Shown in pieces: positions 43,440-51,503 of a stretch of DNA of 64,000 nucleotides (positions within the stretch are counted from its first letter, which is position 1; each line of letters opens with the position of its first letter). The translations under genes and the position numbers were made by a program. The DNA comes from Arthrobacter sulfonylureivorans (lineage in GTDB: Bacteria; Actinomycetota; Actinomycetes; Actinomycetales; Micrococcaceae): positions 32,243 to 96,242 of the forward strand of contig RJAE01000015.1 of the NCBI GenBank assembly GCA_004000035.1, in the 5' to 3' direction. Under the pieces are notes generated by a model. That model did not search any database. It was not told the origin of the DNA and saw only the letters and a list, made by a program, of their open reading frames with translations.

Positions 43440-44261
43440 TTACCTTTCGTTAGTTGGAAACTTATCAAGGAGTGCTTGGTACACGACTTCCGGCGCGGCT
43501 TCAGGGATATAGTGGTCGCAGTCGGGCACGGTGACGTAGGCGAAGTCCGGCCGCAATTCCTTTGCCCGCCTGCAGGCACGCTCGGAGACAATGCCGCTTT
43601 TCTCTCCACGGATCACCACCACCGGCCTACGGACGCCGGCGAACGCATCGCTGAAGTCCGTCCGGAAACTGTCGACTGTACCTTTCATGGATTCAGGTTC
43701 AGCCAACGGCAGGTAGTGATTGCCACGCTTTTCGTACCCATAGAGTGCCCGCGCTTCTAGCGCTTTCCTCGGTGTTCGCGGGTAGCGCTCAGCCAGGTAA
43801 TCAACGATCTCGCCGAATCCGTTGAACCTTCGGTGACCCCCTAAGACTCGGCGTTCAAGGTTGTCGATCACTTCAGATTCCACGAACGGCAGGTAATCGA
43901 CGGCGATGACTCCTGCGATCCGCTCTGGCTCCATTGCCGCTGCAACGATGGCATTGCGAGCGCCCAGAGAGTGGCCCACAAGTACCACGTCTTCCAGGCC
44001 GAGATGCACCACCAGTCCGAGTATGTCGCCGGCAAAATCGTGCTGTGAATAGCCAAGCGGTGGCTTGCTGCTTCGACCGTGCCCACGCTGGTCCACCGCG
44101 ATGGCCCGATAGCCCTCGCCTAGGCGCGAGGTCACACCGTCCCAAACGCCGAGACTGGCGGACGTGCCATGCAGGAAAAGCACCGGGCGGCCCTGTCCGG
44201 AGTCCCGGAAACAGATGGTTGTCCCGTCAATTTCGGCGTACTGCAGATCTTCGGTTTGCAT
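43440..44261 (-). CDS. Alpha/beta hydrolase, (E)-2-(acetamidomethylene)succinate hydrolase-like
   Basis: A 273-residue alpha/beta hydrolase. The nucleophile is Ser98 (GHSLG). The acid is best assigned to Asp122, in IAVDYLPFVES after strand 6, because the normal strand-7 Asp is replaced (RGEKSGIVS); the His is His250 (PDCDHYI). As I recall the M. loti acetamidomethylene-succinate hydrolase, its triad is Ser106-Asp130-His258, a constant offset of 8, with the same GHSLGARN and RGE-x-S contexts. The reaction would release acetate, ammonia, CO2 and succinic semialdehyde. The gene starts two bases after the dehydrogenase stop. This is the last chemical step of the proposed pathway. Confidence 0.85.
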   Translation of the reverse strand: MQTEDLQYAEIDGTTICFRDSGQGRPVLFLHGTSASLGVWDGVTSRLGEGYRAIAVDQRGHGRSSKPPLGYSQHDFAGDILGLVVHLGLEDVVLVGHSLGARNAIVAAAMEPERIAGVIAVDYLPFVESEVIDNLERRVLGGHRRFNGFGEIVDYLAERYPRTPRKALEARALYGYEKRGNHYLPLAEPESMKGTVDSFRTDFSDAFAGVRRPVVVIRGEKSGIVSERACRRAKELRPDFAYVTVPDCDHYIPEAAPEVVYQALLDKFPTNER

Positions 44262-44263
44262 TG

Positions 44264-45196
44264 TTAGACGGGAGTGATTTCGGACAGTGTCTTTCGAACG
44301 GCGACCAAGCCCTTGATGATATCGGCGCGCTTGGCTTCAACTTCGCCTTCAGCGTAGTCATACAGGCCTTGGCCGCTCTTCATGCCCAGTTTTCCGCTGG
44401 AAGTCAGCGTCTTCACAATCTCCGAAACATCGCCACGCGCATCCAGGTCTTCGTTTAAGTAGCTTGCCACGGACTCATAAATGTCCAGGCCAGCCATATC
44501 CACCAGACGCATGGGGCCGATGACTGCCAATTTGTAGCCGATGCCCCACTTCACACAGGTGTCGAGATCCTTCTGGGTCGCGACGCCTTCCTCCAGCAAG
44601 GCCATGCATTCGCGCAGGATCGCGTAGAGGACGCGGTTCTCGATGAAGCCGGCTTTTTCCCTCTGCCGCACCGCCTCATAGCCGAACGACTCGACCATCG
44701 TGACGAGTTCCTTTTCGACCGTTTCTGAAGTCTTTTCGCCTTTGATGACTTCGATCATGGGAATGAGGTGTGGAGGGTTAGACCAGTGCATGCCGATGAA
44801 GCGCTCGGGATTCTCCATGCTCTCGGCCATCGTGGTGATCGGAATACCGGAGGTGTTGGTCGCGATGATGGTGGTGGGGCTCACGATCTCCTCAACCTGC
44901 TGAAGCACCATCCGCTTCAGCTCCAACTTCTCCGGCACTGCTTCGATCACCAGGTCGGCGCCCTCCAGGGCTCGACGTTGATCCGTCTCGTAAGTGACCG
45001 ATCCACCCTCGACCACGGGGGTTCCGAGGTCGTCGAGCACGGCGGTTGCACCGTCTATGACCTTCCTCGCCCGATCAAGCGCGTCCTGGCTAATGTCGTT
45101 GAGCCTGACCTGGCTGCCGCTGCGGGCCAGAAGGGCTGCGATACCGGGTCCCATGCTCCCCGATCCGATGACAGTGGTGATGGTAGGGATTGCCAT
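44264..45196 (-). CDS. NAD dehydrogenase, 5-formyl-3-hydroxy-2-methylpyridine-4-carboxylate dehydrogenase-like
   Basis: A 310-residue member of the 3-hydroxyacyl-CoA dehydrogenase superfamily. The NAD site is VIGSGSMGPGIAALL (9-23), and the catalytic His137 lies in GMHWSNPPH with Glu149 of the dyad in MIEVI. The run SGIPIT, then HWSNPPHLIPMIEVIKGEKT in pieces, then DLDTCVKWGIGYK-AVIGPM and DMAGLDIY, is what I recall of M. loti FHMPC 5-dehydrogenase rather than of fatty-acid enzymes. That enzyme oxidises the 5-aldehyde of a pyridine carboxylate to the dicarboxylate. AAGGAG precedes ATG 45196. A plain 3-hydroxybutyryl-CoA dehydrogenase is the alternative, but the operon argues against it. Confidence 0.82.
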   Translation of the reverse strand: MAIPTITTVIGSGSMGPGIAALLARSGSQVRLNDISQDALDRARKVIDGATAVLDDLGTPVVEGGSVTYETDQRRALEGADLVIEAVPEKLELKRMVLQQVEEIVSPTTIIATNTSGIPITTMAESMENPERFIGMHWSNPPHLIPMIEVIKGEKTSETVEKELVTMVESFGYEAVRQREKAGFIENRVLYAILRECMALLEEGVATQKDLDTCVKWGIGYKLAVIGPMRLVDMAGLDIYESVASYLNEDLDARGDVSEIVKTLTSSGKLGMKSGQGLYDYAEGEVEAKRADIIKGLVAVRKTLSEITPV

Positions 45197-45235
45197 GTCT
45201 CTCCTTGCTTCTTTCCTGCTGGTGGTTATGGGCAA

Positions 45236-45970
45236 TCAGTTCTCGAGGCGGTCGAGCTGGCGGTTGTAGTAGTTCCAGAAGTTATTCCGCGCCTTGGGCC
45301 GGTAAATTTCCTCGACCTTGTAAGCAGTTTCTTCCGGCGAGGGAAGGGTGTATTCCAATCCGGAGGTGGCCAACGTGAGGTGGAACTTGCAGGCGCGCTC
45401 CAAGAAGACGCCGGCCAAGGTCACGTCCTGGACCGTGGAACCCACGAAACTGCAGCCATGGTTGCGAAGCAATATCGCAAGCGAATTCCCCATGGCGTTG
45501 GCATGTTCCTTGCCGAGCTGCACGCTGGTGATGATGTTCGACGTGAGGTCAAAGCGCGGGACGCCCTCTTCGGCGAACCAGACGCCTTCGTTCGTATAGG
45601 GCCCGAATTCGGCGGTGGTCGTGGCGAAGGCCGTTGTGTAGAACGGGTGGGAGTGGCCGATGAAGTTCACGTCCGGGCGTGCCAGGTAGAGCTCGGAATG
45701 AAGCGGCCACTCCAGGTGCAGGATGCCCTTGCCCTCCAGCACATTGCCCTCGAAATCGACCAAAATGAAGTCATCGGCCTGAACCTCGTCCAGCCCAAGG
45801 TTGCCCCGCTTGAGCCACATGCCGCGGCCTTCTGGGTCGCGGTAGCTCATGTGGCCCAGCGACATGTCGCCGTGGCCTTCCATCTCCAGTATCCGGTGAG
45901 CCCGGGCCAACTGGTGGAGGGTGCTGTAGACGGACTGGTCGTTGCTGTAAAGGTTGTTATAGTCCTGCAT
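45236..45970 (-). CDS. Class II aldolase-fold enzyme, pyridine-dicarboxylate decarboxylase-like
   Basis: A 244-residue class II aldolase/adducin protein. The metal-site residues are His106 and His108 (GHSHP) and His171 (RNHG), with the acid Glu93 (HSEL), the FucA pattern. In M. loti, the 3-hydroxy-2-methylpyridine-4,5-dicarboxylate 4-decarboxylase has this fold, and the adjacent dehydrogenase would make exactly that substrate. The family also contains sugar-phosphate aldolases, so the assignment depends on context. AAGGAG precedes ATG 45970. It lies between the DUF1185 and dehydrogenase genes. Confidence 0.75.
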   Translation of the reverse strand: MQDYNNLYSNDQSVYSTLHQLARAHRILEMEGHGDMSLGHMSYRDPEGRGMWLKRGNLGLDEVQADDFILVDFEGNVLEGKGILHLEWPLHSELYLARPDVNFIGHSHPFYTTAFATTTAEFGPYTNEGVWFAEEGVPRFDLTSNIITSVQLGKEHANAMGNSLAILLRNHGCSFVGSTVQDVTLAGVFLERACKFHLTLATSGLEYTLPSPEETAYKVEEIYRPKARNNFWNYYNRQLDRLEN

Positions 45971-46001
45971 TTGAGTTCTCCTTGCTACGTGTGTGAATGA
46001 G

Positions 46002-46592
46002 TCAGGATGCGGAGGCACGGAATTCGGCGACGGTCATGCCGCCAACCCGCTCGTGGATGCGTCCGCCGGTCGAAACCGCCGCACAGATCAGCAGTTCATC
46101 GGCCCTAGGTCCGTCGGGAACGTGGAACGAAATAGTGTCATAGTGCGAACGCACGTAGACCTCGTCCTTGAATGCCAGCGGAATATCGATCGGCGTTCCC
46201 GCGGCCGCGGTCTTGGTGGTGGAGGAGATCCATGCTCCGCCTCCGCCGATGGCATCGCGAAACGCATTGCCGAAGACGGTGGTAACGCAGGCAACCACGT
46301 GGTCCTGTTCGCCCGCCACGCCTGCAATGCCGCCCTTGCCATACCCTTCAACTTCGCGGCCGCCTAACAGGGCAACCGCTCGGCGCCCCAACTCCGTACC
46401 AAGGGCGGCGCTCGGAAGAGTCAGCGGCGACAGGTCCTCAACGTACTGGCCAGCGAAGGGATTTTTGATGATCACGCCAACGCAGGCCTTAATCAACGGT
46501 TGCTCGGCGACCGGCCCGCCTTCGTGAACAATCTCTTGAACTGAGCTGTGGAAGGCGCGGACTTCATAGAAGTCCCCAATCAGGCGGGTCAT
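46002..46592 (-). CDS. DUF1185 ('amino acid synthesis') family protein
   Basis: A 196-residue protein of the DUF1185/PF06684 family, whose annotation 'amino acid synthesis' has no firm biochemical basis. Conserved pieces here are KACVGVIIKNPFAG, LGTELGRRAVALLGG, EGYGKGGIAGVAGEQDH and FGNAFRDAIGGGGAW. The repeated Gly and the GEQDH acid/His stretch could form an active site. ATG 46592 overlaps the stop of the ring-opening flavoprotein gene as ATGA, so the two are made together. This coupling to a ring-cleavage enzyme suggests a pathway role, perhaps on an unstable ring-opened intermediate; this is inference. Confidence 0.8.
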   Translation of the reverse strand: MTRLIGDFYEVRAFHSSVQEIVHEGGPVAEQPLIKACVGVIIKNPFAGQYVEDLSPLTLPSAALGTELGRRAVALLGGREVEGYGKGGIAGVAGEQDHVVACVTTVFGNAFRDAIGGGGAWISSTTKTAAAGTPIDIPLAFKDEVYVRSHYDTISFHVPDGPRADELLICAAVSTGGRIHERVGGMTVAEFRASAS

Positions 46593-47740
46593 GGTTGTGC
46601 TCCAATCATTGCGTGGCGGCCAGGATCTGTGGGATCGTACTGTGCCGTTTCGAGGTTTTCTTGAGTGAACTGGTTGCCCTGTGACATGCCGCGGTTTGCC
46701 GCGTAGTCGGCCGAGCGCCGCTGACAGCGGTCGGTGATCGGGTGCTCTAGCCGGTCCCATTCCACCAATGCATCGGGCAGGTCGCCCAAGCTGGATTCGG
46801 TCGCAGCAACAGCCATGGTGTAGGCGTTTTGCATGGCGCACCCCGCGCCCTGTGCCAATGCTGGACACATGGCGTGCGCGGCGTCGCCGACGAGGGCAAC
46901 CCGACCCTGGCTCCACTTCTCCAGCACTGTCGTTTGGTAGCCGTAATACTTGGGATCCGGAGCATTGGCGGCTGCCCTGAGGACGGGGGCAAGTTCGGGA
47001 TATGCCGATGTCCAGAGGTCAAGGTCGATCGGTGTGCGGCTTCCCTGTTCGTCGGCGCGCGGGGCGCCGAGCGCGATGTACAGCTCACGCTCATTGCATG
47101 GAACGTAGAGGACGCGCAGGTAACGCGGTTCTAGGTTCCAGAAGTCGATGACGTTGTCCCACTCGCCTTCACCCAGCTCCTCTTTCAGCCGGGGGACTAG
47201 GAAGCGGGTGATGCCATCGCGGGACTTCCACCGCTCCTGTTCAAAGCCGATGGAGTCGCGGACCTGGGATCTGACGCCGTCGGCCCCCACAACCAGGTCT
47301 GCTTCGAGCGTTTGGCCCGAGGCTAAGGTAAGGAGCCCCTGCGGCGAGGCTCCGACTACCTTGGAACCAGTCACGAGTTCGACGCCGGCGTTCTGGGCGG
47401 CACCAAGCAGACTCTTATATAGGTGGGGCCGGGTTGCAGTGCGCCAAAAGAGTCCGCCGAAATCCTCGCGGGAGACGCTTTCATGATGCATGCGCGTTTC
47501 GTAGAAAGGCGGAGTCATGGAGTCTTCCATAACCGCATCGAGGGCTCCGATGGCTTCAAGGACCTTGAGACTGTTGTGCCACAGCACGATCCCAGCCCCT
47601 TGCTCGCGGAGTTCAGTTCCGCTCTCATGTACACGGACTGTCCACCCCATGCGGGCGAGCGCCGTCGCTGCGGTTAGGCCAGCAAACCCTGCGCCGGCGA
47701 TCTCCGCGTGCCGCCCGTTCTTGCCTGTAGGCATCAGCAT
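46589..47740 (-). CDS. Ring-opening flavoprotein, 2-methyl-3-hydroxypyridine-5-carboxylate oxygenase-like
   Basis: A 383-residue FAD monooxygenase. The dinucleotide site is AEIAGAGFAGLTAA (12-25), the DG motif is GADGVRSQVRD near 152, and GDAAHAMCPALAQGAG is the second FAD motif. It closely resembles, from memory, M. loti MHPCO, including YETRMHH, GEWDNVIDFWN, PCNERELY and the tail SADYAANRGMSQGN. The residues reported to matter there (Tyr82, Arg211, Tyr223) correspond at a constant offset of 2 to Tyr80, Arg209 and Tyr221. MHPCO hydroxylates and then cleaves the pyridine ring to acetamidomethylene-succinate. A 5-pyridoxate oxygenase role is a close alternative. Confidence 0.88.
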   Translation of the reverse strand: MLMPTGKNGRHAEIAGAGFAGLTAATALARMGWTVRVHESGTELREQGAGIVLWHNSLKVLEAIGALDAVMEDSMTPPFYETRMHHESVSREDFGGLFWRTATRPHLYKSLLGAAQNAGVELVTGSKVVGASPQGLLTLASGQTLEADLVVGADGVRSQVRDSIGFEQERWKSRDGITRFLVPRLKEELGEGEWDNVIDFWNLEPRYLRVLYVPCNERELYIALGAPRADEQGSRTPIDLDLWTSAYPELAPVLRAAANAPDPKYYGYQTTVLEKWSQGRVALVGDAAHAMCPALAQGAGCAMQNAYTMAVAATESSLGDLPDALVEWDRLEHPITDRCQRRSADYAANRGMSQGNQFTQENLETAQYDPTDPGRHAMIGAQP

Positions 47741-47761
47741 TTTTCTGTCCCTCCGGTACGG

Positions 47762-48805
47762 TCAGTTGGCATTCGAGTTCTCGACGAACTCGTTGGTGTA
47801 GACGTCGGAAGTTGCGGGAGTCGTCTTGATTACTCCGCGATCCGAAAGGATGCCGATGGTGGATTCCCACATCTGCGCGTCCATGGCCCCGAGCCCGTGC
47901 TCCTGGGTATGGTCGGACGTGAACGTGTGATCGATGTCAGCTTGCAGCTGCTTTGCGAAGAGTTCCTTATTGTCGGCTAGCTCAGCCGAAGTGCCAGCCA
48001 GCAATGCTGCAGTTTCCTCCGGGTTTTCAGCCACCCAGTCGAACGCCTTCAGGTAGGCATTGGTAAAGCGCTGTACCAGATCCGGGTCCTTCTCGATCAG
48101 CTCGTCCGTGGTGAACAGTCCGGAGCCGTAGGCGTCATAGCCAAAGTCGGAGCCCATCATGACACTGAGCTTGCCCTCACCGCCGGCATGCTGTTCCAGC
48201 AGAGGAACCTCGGCGTCGACGTAGCAGACAACTGCGTCGACCTGGCCCTGCATCAAGTAGTTCTCGTAGGGCGGTGTGACGGTCAGTTCTGTCACTGCTT
48301 TCTTGTCGACGTCGTTCGCCGCAAGGAGCGCTTGGTAGAAGATATATGTCGAGCCAGCCGGGTGAACACCCATGGTCAGGCCGGGGAGATCCTTCGGACT
48401 CGTCAGTTCCACGTTCTCCTTGAGAGAGCACAACCCTAAGGGCGAGACCTGGTTGACGGCCGCAATGGCCTTGACCTTCACGTCCTGCGTGCGGGCAGTG
48501 ACGAGTGAGGGCAGATCGGCAAATCCGAAGTCAGCACCGCCGCTTCCGACCAGGCGGAGCGTATCGGGTGATCCGCTGCCCTTGTTGATCGCCGTGACAT
48601 CGATGCCTTCCTCCTCGAAGTAACCCTTCTCCTGGGCTACGTGGAACATCGCGTGGTTGCCGCGTACTTGGTAGTCGAGCTGCACGGTCACTTCGTCGAG
48701 ACCGTCTGTGGGTGCTTCGGCACCGGCTGAACCGCTGGAGCAGGCGGCGAGGAAGAGGATGCTTCCGGCAGCGCAGGTTGCGGTGAAAGAACGAGAAAGT
48801 CGCAT
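47762..48805 (-). CDS. ABC importer substrate-binding lipoprotein, NMT1/THI5 type
   Basis: A 347-residue lipoprotein. The lipobox is LAAC with Cys22. The mature protein has the NMT1/THI5 fold: VTVQLDYQVRGNHAMFHVAQEKGYF (in pieces), VTAINKGSGSPDTLRLVGSGGADFGFADLPS and PPYENYLMQGQVDAVVCYVD. Thiamine-pyrimidine precursor binders (ThiY) and alkanesulfonate or nitrate binders share it; the LDY-x-x-x-x-x-H start is nearest the pyrimidine binders. With the permease and ATPase genes at 48833 and 49717 it makes a complete importer. The presence of pyridine-degrading enzymes downstream makes a pyridine-ring acid or vitamin B6 compound the likely ligand. Confidence 0.85.
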   Translation of the reverse strand: MRLSRSFTATCAAGSILFLAACSSGSAGAEAPTDGLDEVTVQLDYQVRGNHAMFHVAQEKGYFEEEGIDVTAINKGSGSPDTLRLVGSGGADFGFADLPSLVTARTQDVKVKAIAAVNQVSPLGLCSLKENVELTSPKDLPGLTMGVHPAGSTYIFYQALLAANDVDKKAVTELTVTPPYENYLMQGQVDAVVCYVDAEVPLLEQHAGGEGKLSVMMGSDFGYDAYGSGLFTTDELIEKDPDLVQRFTNAYLKAFDWVAENPEETAALLAGTSAELADNKELFAKQLQADIDHTFTSDHTQEHGLGAMDAQMWESTIGILSDRGVIKTTPATSDVYTNEFVENSNAN

Positions 48806-48832
48806 GGCTTCTCCTAAGAAGGGACTATCCGG

Positions 48833-49717
48833 TTAGTTGGTGGATTGCAGGGCGATATGAGGGAACTTGCGAACGAGCAGGTACTCTGCCAGCGACATCG
48901 CGTAATAGAAGACGAGGCCGAGGAGGGAAACCAGGATCAATGCAGCGAACATCAGTGGAGTGTCGAGCTGGGTCGAGGCGAACTGGATCAGATAGCCGAG
49001 CCCGTCCTGAGCCCCGGCGAACTCCGCCACGACGGCTCCGATGACCGCGAAGGTTATGGCGATCCTTAGTCCCGCAAACAGGTACGGAAGGGACGTAGGG
49101 ACCTGGATCTGGGTGCACACTTGGTTTTTGGAAGCACCAACGGAGCGCATCAGCAGCAGGAGCTCCTTATCGATGCTCTTCAGTCCGACCAACATGTTGA
49201 GAGTGATCGGAAAAAAGGCGATGACGACGATCAGCACAATCTTTGGGGCCAGTCCGTAGCCGAACCACAGAATGAAGATCGGCGCCAAGGCCACTTTGGG
49301 CACAACCTGGAACAGCACAATGAGCGGATAGAGCGCACGTTCAAGCCACTGAAACCTTGCCAGCGCGACCGCTATGGCAATACCGACGACGATACTTATG
49401 AGGAAGCCGTAAAGAATTTCCTCACTTGTCACCCAAGCCGCTTCGGTGAGCAGTTCCCTGGAAGTCCACATCTCGGCGATGAATTCGCTCGGTTTGGCGA
49501 TGACGAAGCTTGAAAGGTTAAGAAGATCTACAGCTATTTCCCAGATAGCAACGACAGCGATAAACACCGCGGCACTGGGCCAGTTGTGCCTCCACCAAGA
49601 TTTCATTTTTCGACTCAACTCTTTTTCTGGCCTTGCCAGATTTTGACCGTCCCCGCTTAGCCCGGCGCCTCGATTGTGAATCTTTTGAACGGTGCCTCCG
49701 TTTCGGCTGCCCAGCAT
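48833..49717 (-). CDS. ABC importer permease, SsuC/ThiX type
   Basis: A 294-residue BPD_transp_1 permease with about six membrane helices. The coupling EAA-type motif is seen as LLMRSVGASKNQVCTQIQVPTSLPYLFAGLRI in pieces. It has the VVPKVALAPIFILWFGYGLAPK segment typical of the nitrate/sulfonate/thiamine-precursor group. The ATG at 49717 overlaps the ATPase stop by one base (TAATG), making a 45-residue polar leader; a shorter start near residue 38 (MKSWWRHNW) is possible. It completes the transporter between the binding-protein and ATPase genes. Confidence 0.88.
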   Translation of the reverse strand: MLGSRNGGTVQKIHNRGAGLSGDGQNLARPEKELSRKMKSWWRHNWPSAAVFIAVVAIWEIAVDLLNLSSFVIAKPSEFIAEMWTSRELLTEAAWVTSEEILYGFLISIVVGIAIAVALARFQWLERALYPLIVLFQVVPKVALAPIFILWFGYGLAPKIVLIVVIAFFPITLNMLVGLKSIDKELLLLMRSVGASKNQVCTQIQVPTSLPYLFAGLRIAITFAVIGAVVAEFAGAQDGLGYLIQFASTQLDTPLMFAALILVSLLGLVFYYAMSLAEYLLVRKFPHIALQSTN

Positions 49718-50499
49718 TACGCCACCGCCTTCGGCTCGAGCTGGCGTCGCAGGTGAGCGGTATATTCCTGAAAGGTGGGATCGTCGAAGACGTCAAGCGT
49801 GCGCGGGCGGGGCAGGTCGATCTCGAGTGTTTCGACGATGCGCCCGGGATTCGTCCCCATGACGTGGATGACATCGGAGAGGAACACCGCTTCCGGTATC
49901 GAGTGCGTGACGAAGACGATCGTCTTCCGCGTCTCCGCCCAGACGTCAGCAAGCCGGAGGTTCATCTCATCGCGAGTGATTGCATCGAGGGCCCCGAAGG
50001 GTTCATCCATCAACAGGATCTGCGGATCGAGCGCCAGCGCCCTCGCTATGGAGACACGCTGAGCCATACCGCCGGAGAGCTGGTGCGGCAGCTTGTTCGC
50101 GGCGGCCGTCAGCCCGACCATCTCCAAGGCCTTGGAAGCAGCCTCATCGATATCCGCTCCGCGCTTCTTGCGCGTGGCGATCTGTCGCAGCATGCGTATG
50201 TTGTCTATTGCGGATTTCCAAGGAAGCAATGCAGCCTTTTGGGGAACCAGGCCGAATTGGCGCTCTTTTACCGCGTCAGCAACCGGCAATCCATTTACCG
50301 TCACGTCGCCTGCTGAGGCTTCTTCGATACCCCCCAGAATTTTCAGGAGGGTGCTCTTGCCGCAGCCTGACGGTCCTAGCAAAGACACGAAACTTTGCGG
50401 CTGAATTTCTATGTCCAGATCCTCGAGAACCGTTACGGCCGTGCTACCGGAGCCATAACGTTTTTCCAGCCCTTGGGCCTTGATGCCTTCGAACTCCAT
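49717..50499 (-). CDS. ABC importer ATPase, SsuB type
   Basis: A 260-residue ABC ATPase. Walker A is GPSGCGKST (42-50), the Q-loop follows, the signature is LSGGMAQR, Walker B is ILLMDEPFGALD, and the H-loop is VTHSIPEAV. It matches the nitrate/sulfonate/taurine importer ATPases. ATG 50499 is used; AGGA lies five bases upstream. The frame opens 13 codons earlier without a ribosome site. It is the first gene of the minus-strand operon, which starts from the promoter at 50566-50594. Confidence 0.92.
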   Translation of the reverse strand: MEFEGIKAQGLEKRYGSGSTAVTVLEDLDIEIQPQSFVSLLGPSGCGKSTLLKILGGIEEASAGDVTVNGLPVADAVKERQFGLVPQKAALLPWKSAIDNIRMLRQIATRKKRGADIDEAASKALEMVGLTAAANKLPHQLSGGMAQRVSIARALALDPQILLMDEPFGALDAITRDEMNLRLADVWAETRKTIVFVTHSIPEAVFLSDVIHVMGTNPGRIVETLEIDLPRPRTLDVFDDPTFQEYTAHLRRQLEPKAVA

Positions 50500-50565
50500 A
50501 AATCCTGCCTCTTTGCTAGATAGTTCATGGATTCTCATGATGTGATACAGATCTCTTAGACCACG

Positions 50566-50594
50566 AGAATACCGAGAAGTTAAAGCAAGGTCAA
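50566..50594 (-). promoter_or_regulatory. Promoter of the pyridine-catabolic operon
   Basis: Read on the minus strand, TTGACC (50594-50589) stands 17 bases before TATTCT (50571-50566), close to the actinobacterial housekeeping consensus. It lies about 67 bases upstream of the ATPase ATG. No clear IclR palindrome was found around it. Bases 50595-50800 hold no gene I can support. Confidence 0.6.
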
Positions 50595-50803
50595 TGGATT
50601 TTCCTGGAATCTTTTTTCTTCCACCCGTAGCAGCGTCTTTGGCCTAGCTACCGGCGTGCTCGGCTATGCAAACCCCGGGCCGCCTGGAGCGACGATCGCC
50701 GGAGGGTGGACGACCAGCGGATGGTCGGCCAGGGCCGGTTCCTCCGAAGCACATCCGGCATAGCTCCGGCCATATGACCGCAGTCCAAGGCAGCGCTGAG
50801 CCG

Positions 50804-51195
50804 TCAGTGTCGATGAGAGCCGCGGGACACGTTCATTACATAGCTGCCCGCCGGCAGGACGGCGAGGTTCTCGGCGTCGAACAGGTTCCGGGTCTCTTCA
50901 TAAACGACGTAGGCAGACTCACCACCTTCGAGGCCGCCAGGACCTCGGCGAGCTCGCCCCTGCGCTCGTCTGCCGGCCAGCCTTCGTCGGGGATGAAGGG
51001 GTCGTAGGCGCTGACGGAGCCGAAGACCGGGGCCGCCAGGCCGGCTAGATACTGGGCGATGCGCCCGAACCCGACGAGTCCCAGGGTCAGCTCGCTGATC
51101 CCGGCGGCACGGGGGTCCCCTCCCCGTCCCACGCCGGGTGGCCGCCTGGGAGCCCGGCAGCTCACGGATGAGCGAGAGCATGGCGTCGATCTCGC
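50804..51195 (-). pseudogene. Broken D-2-hydroxyacid dehydrogenase fragment
   Basis: Two minus-strand frames together give one family. The first contains LTLGLVGFGRIAQYLAG and FGSVSAYDPFIPDEGWP, the NAD-binding part of a D-isomer 2-hydroxyacid dehydrogenase. The second, after a frame shift near 50935, gives ETRNLFDAENLAVLPAGSYV and NVSRG, the family's next conserved block. The N-terminal domain and the catalytic C-terminus are absent. It directly abuts the TPP-enzyme fragment upstream. Confidence 0.75.
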
Positions 51196-51503
51196 ACGGT
51201 TCCGCCCGGATGCAGCGTGCTAAGCCAAAGTTCCGAGCCGATCTTGGAACCGATCACCAGCAGCACATCGGCGTCCTCGCACAACCGCTGGCCGGGATCG
51301 AGGCGGATTTCGGAACCGAGCGTCAGCGGGTGTGCCTCGGGGATGGCACCGTTGCCGGGTGCTCAGGAGCGGAGGCTGCAGCGCCCTCGGCATGAGCCAA
51401 CAGGTCCTTGCCTAGGCGCGGCAAGCCGCCGCCGGCAAGGATGACCGGAGGTTGCGCGGTACGCAGGGCAGCCACCGCGGCCTCGATCGCGGCGGCCTGG
51501 ACT
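51196..51503 (-). pseudogene. Thiamine-diphosphate enzyme fragment
   Basis: Minus-strand translation gives AAAIEAAVAALRTAQPPVIL, then AGGGLPRLGKDLLAHAEGAA and, after a frame shift, EAHPLTLGSEIRLDPGQRLC and DADVLLVIGSKIGSELWL. This is the central domain of an acetolactate-synthase-like TPP enzyme. Both the pyrimidine-binding and TPP-binding domains are missing, so it cannot be functional. Confidence 0.7.

Noticed and set aside
44264-45196. Calling this a fatty-acid 3-hydroxyacyl-CoA dehydrogenase
   Set aside because: The central motif and the operon partners fit the pyridine-aldehyde dehydrogenase better; no thiolase, hydratase or CoA ligase is nearby.
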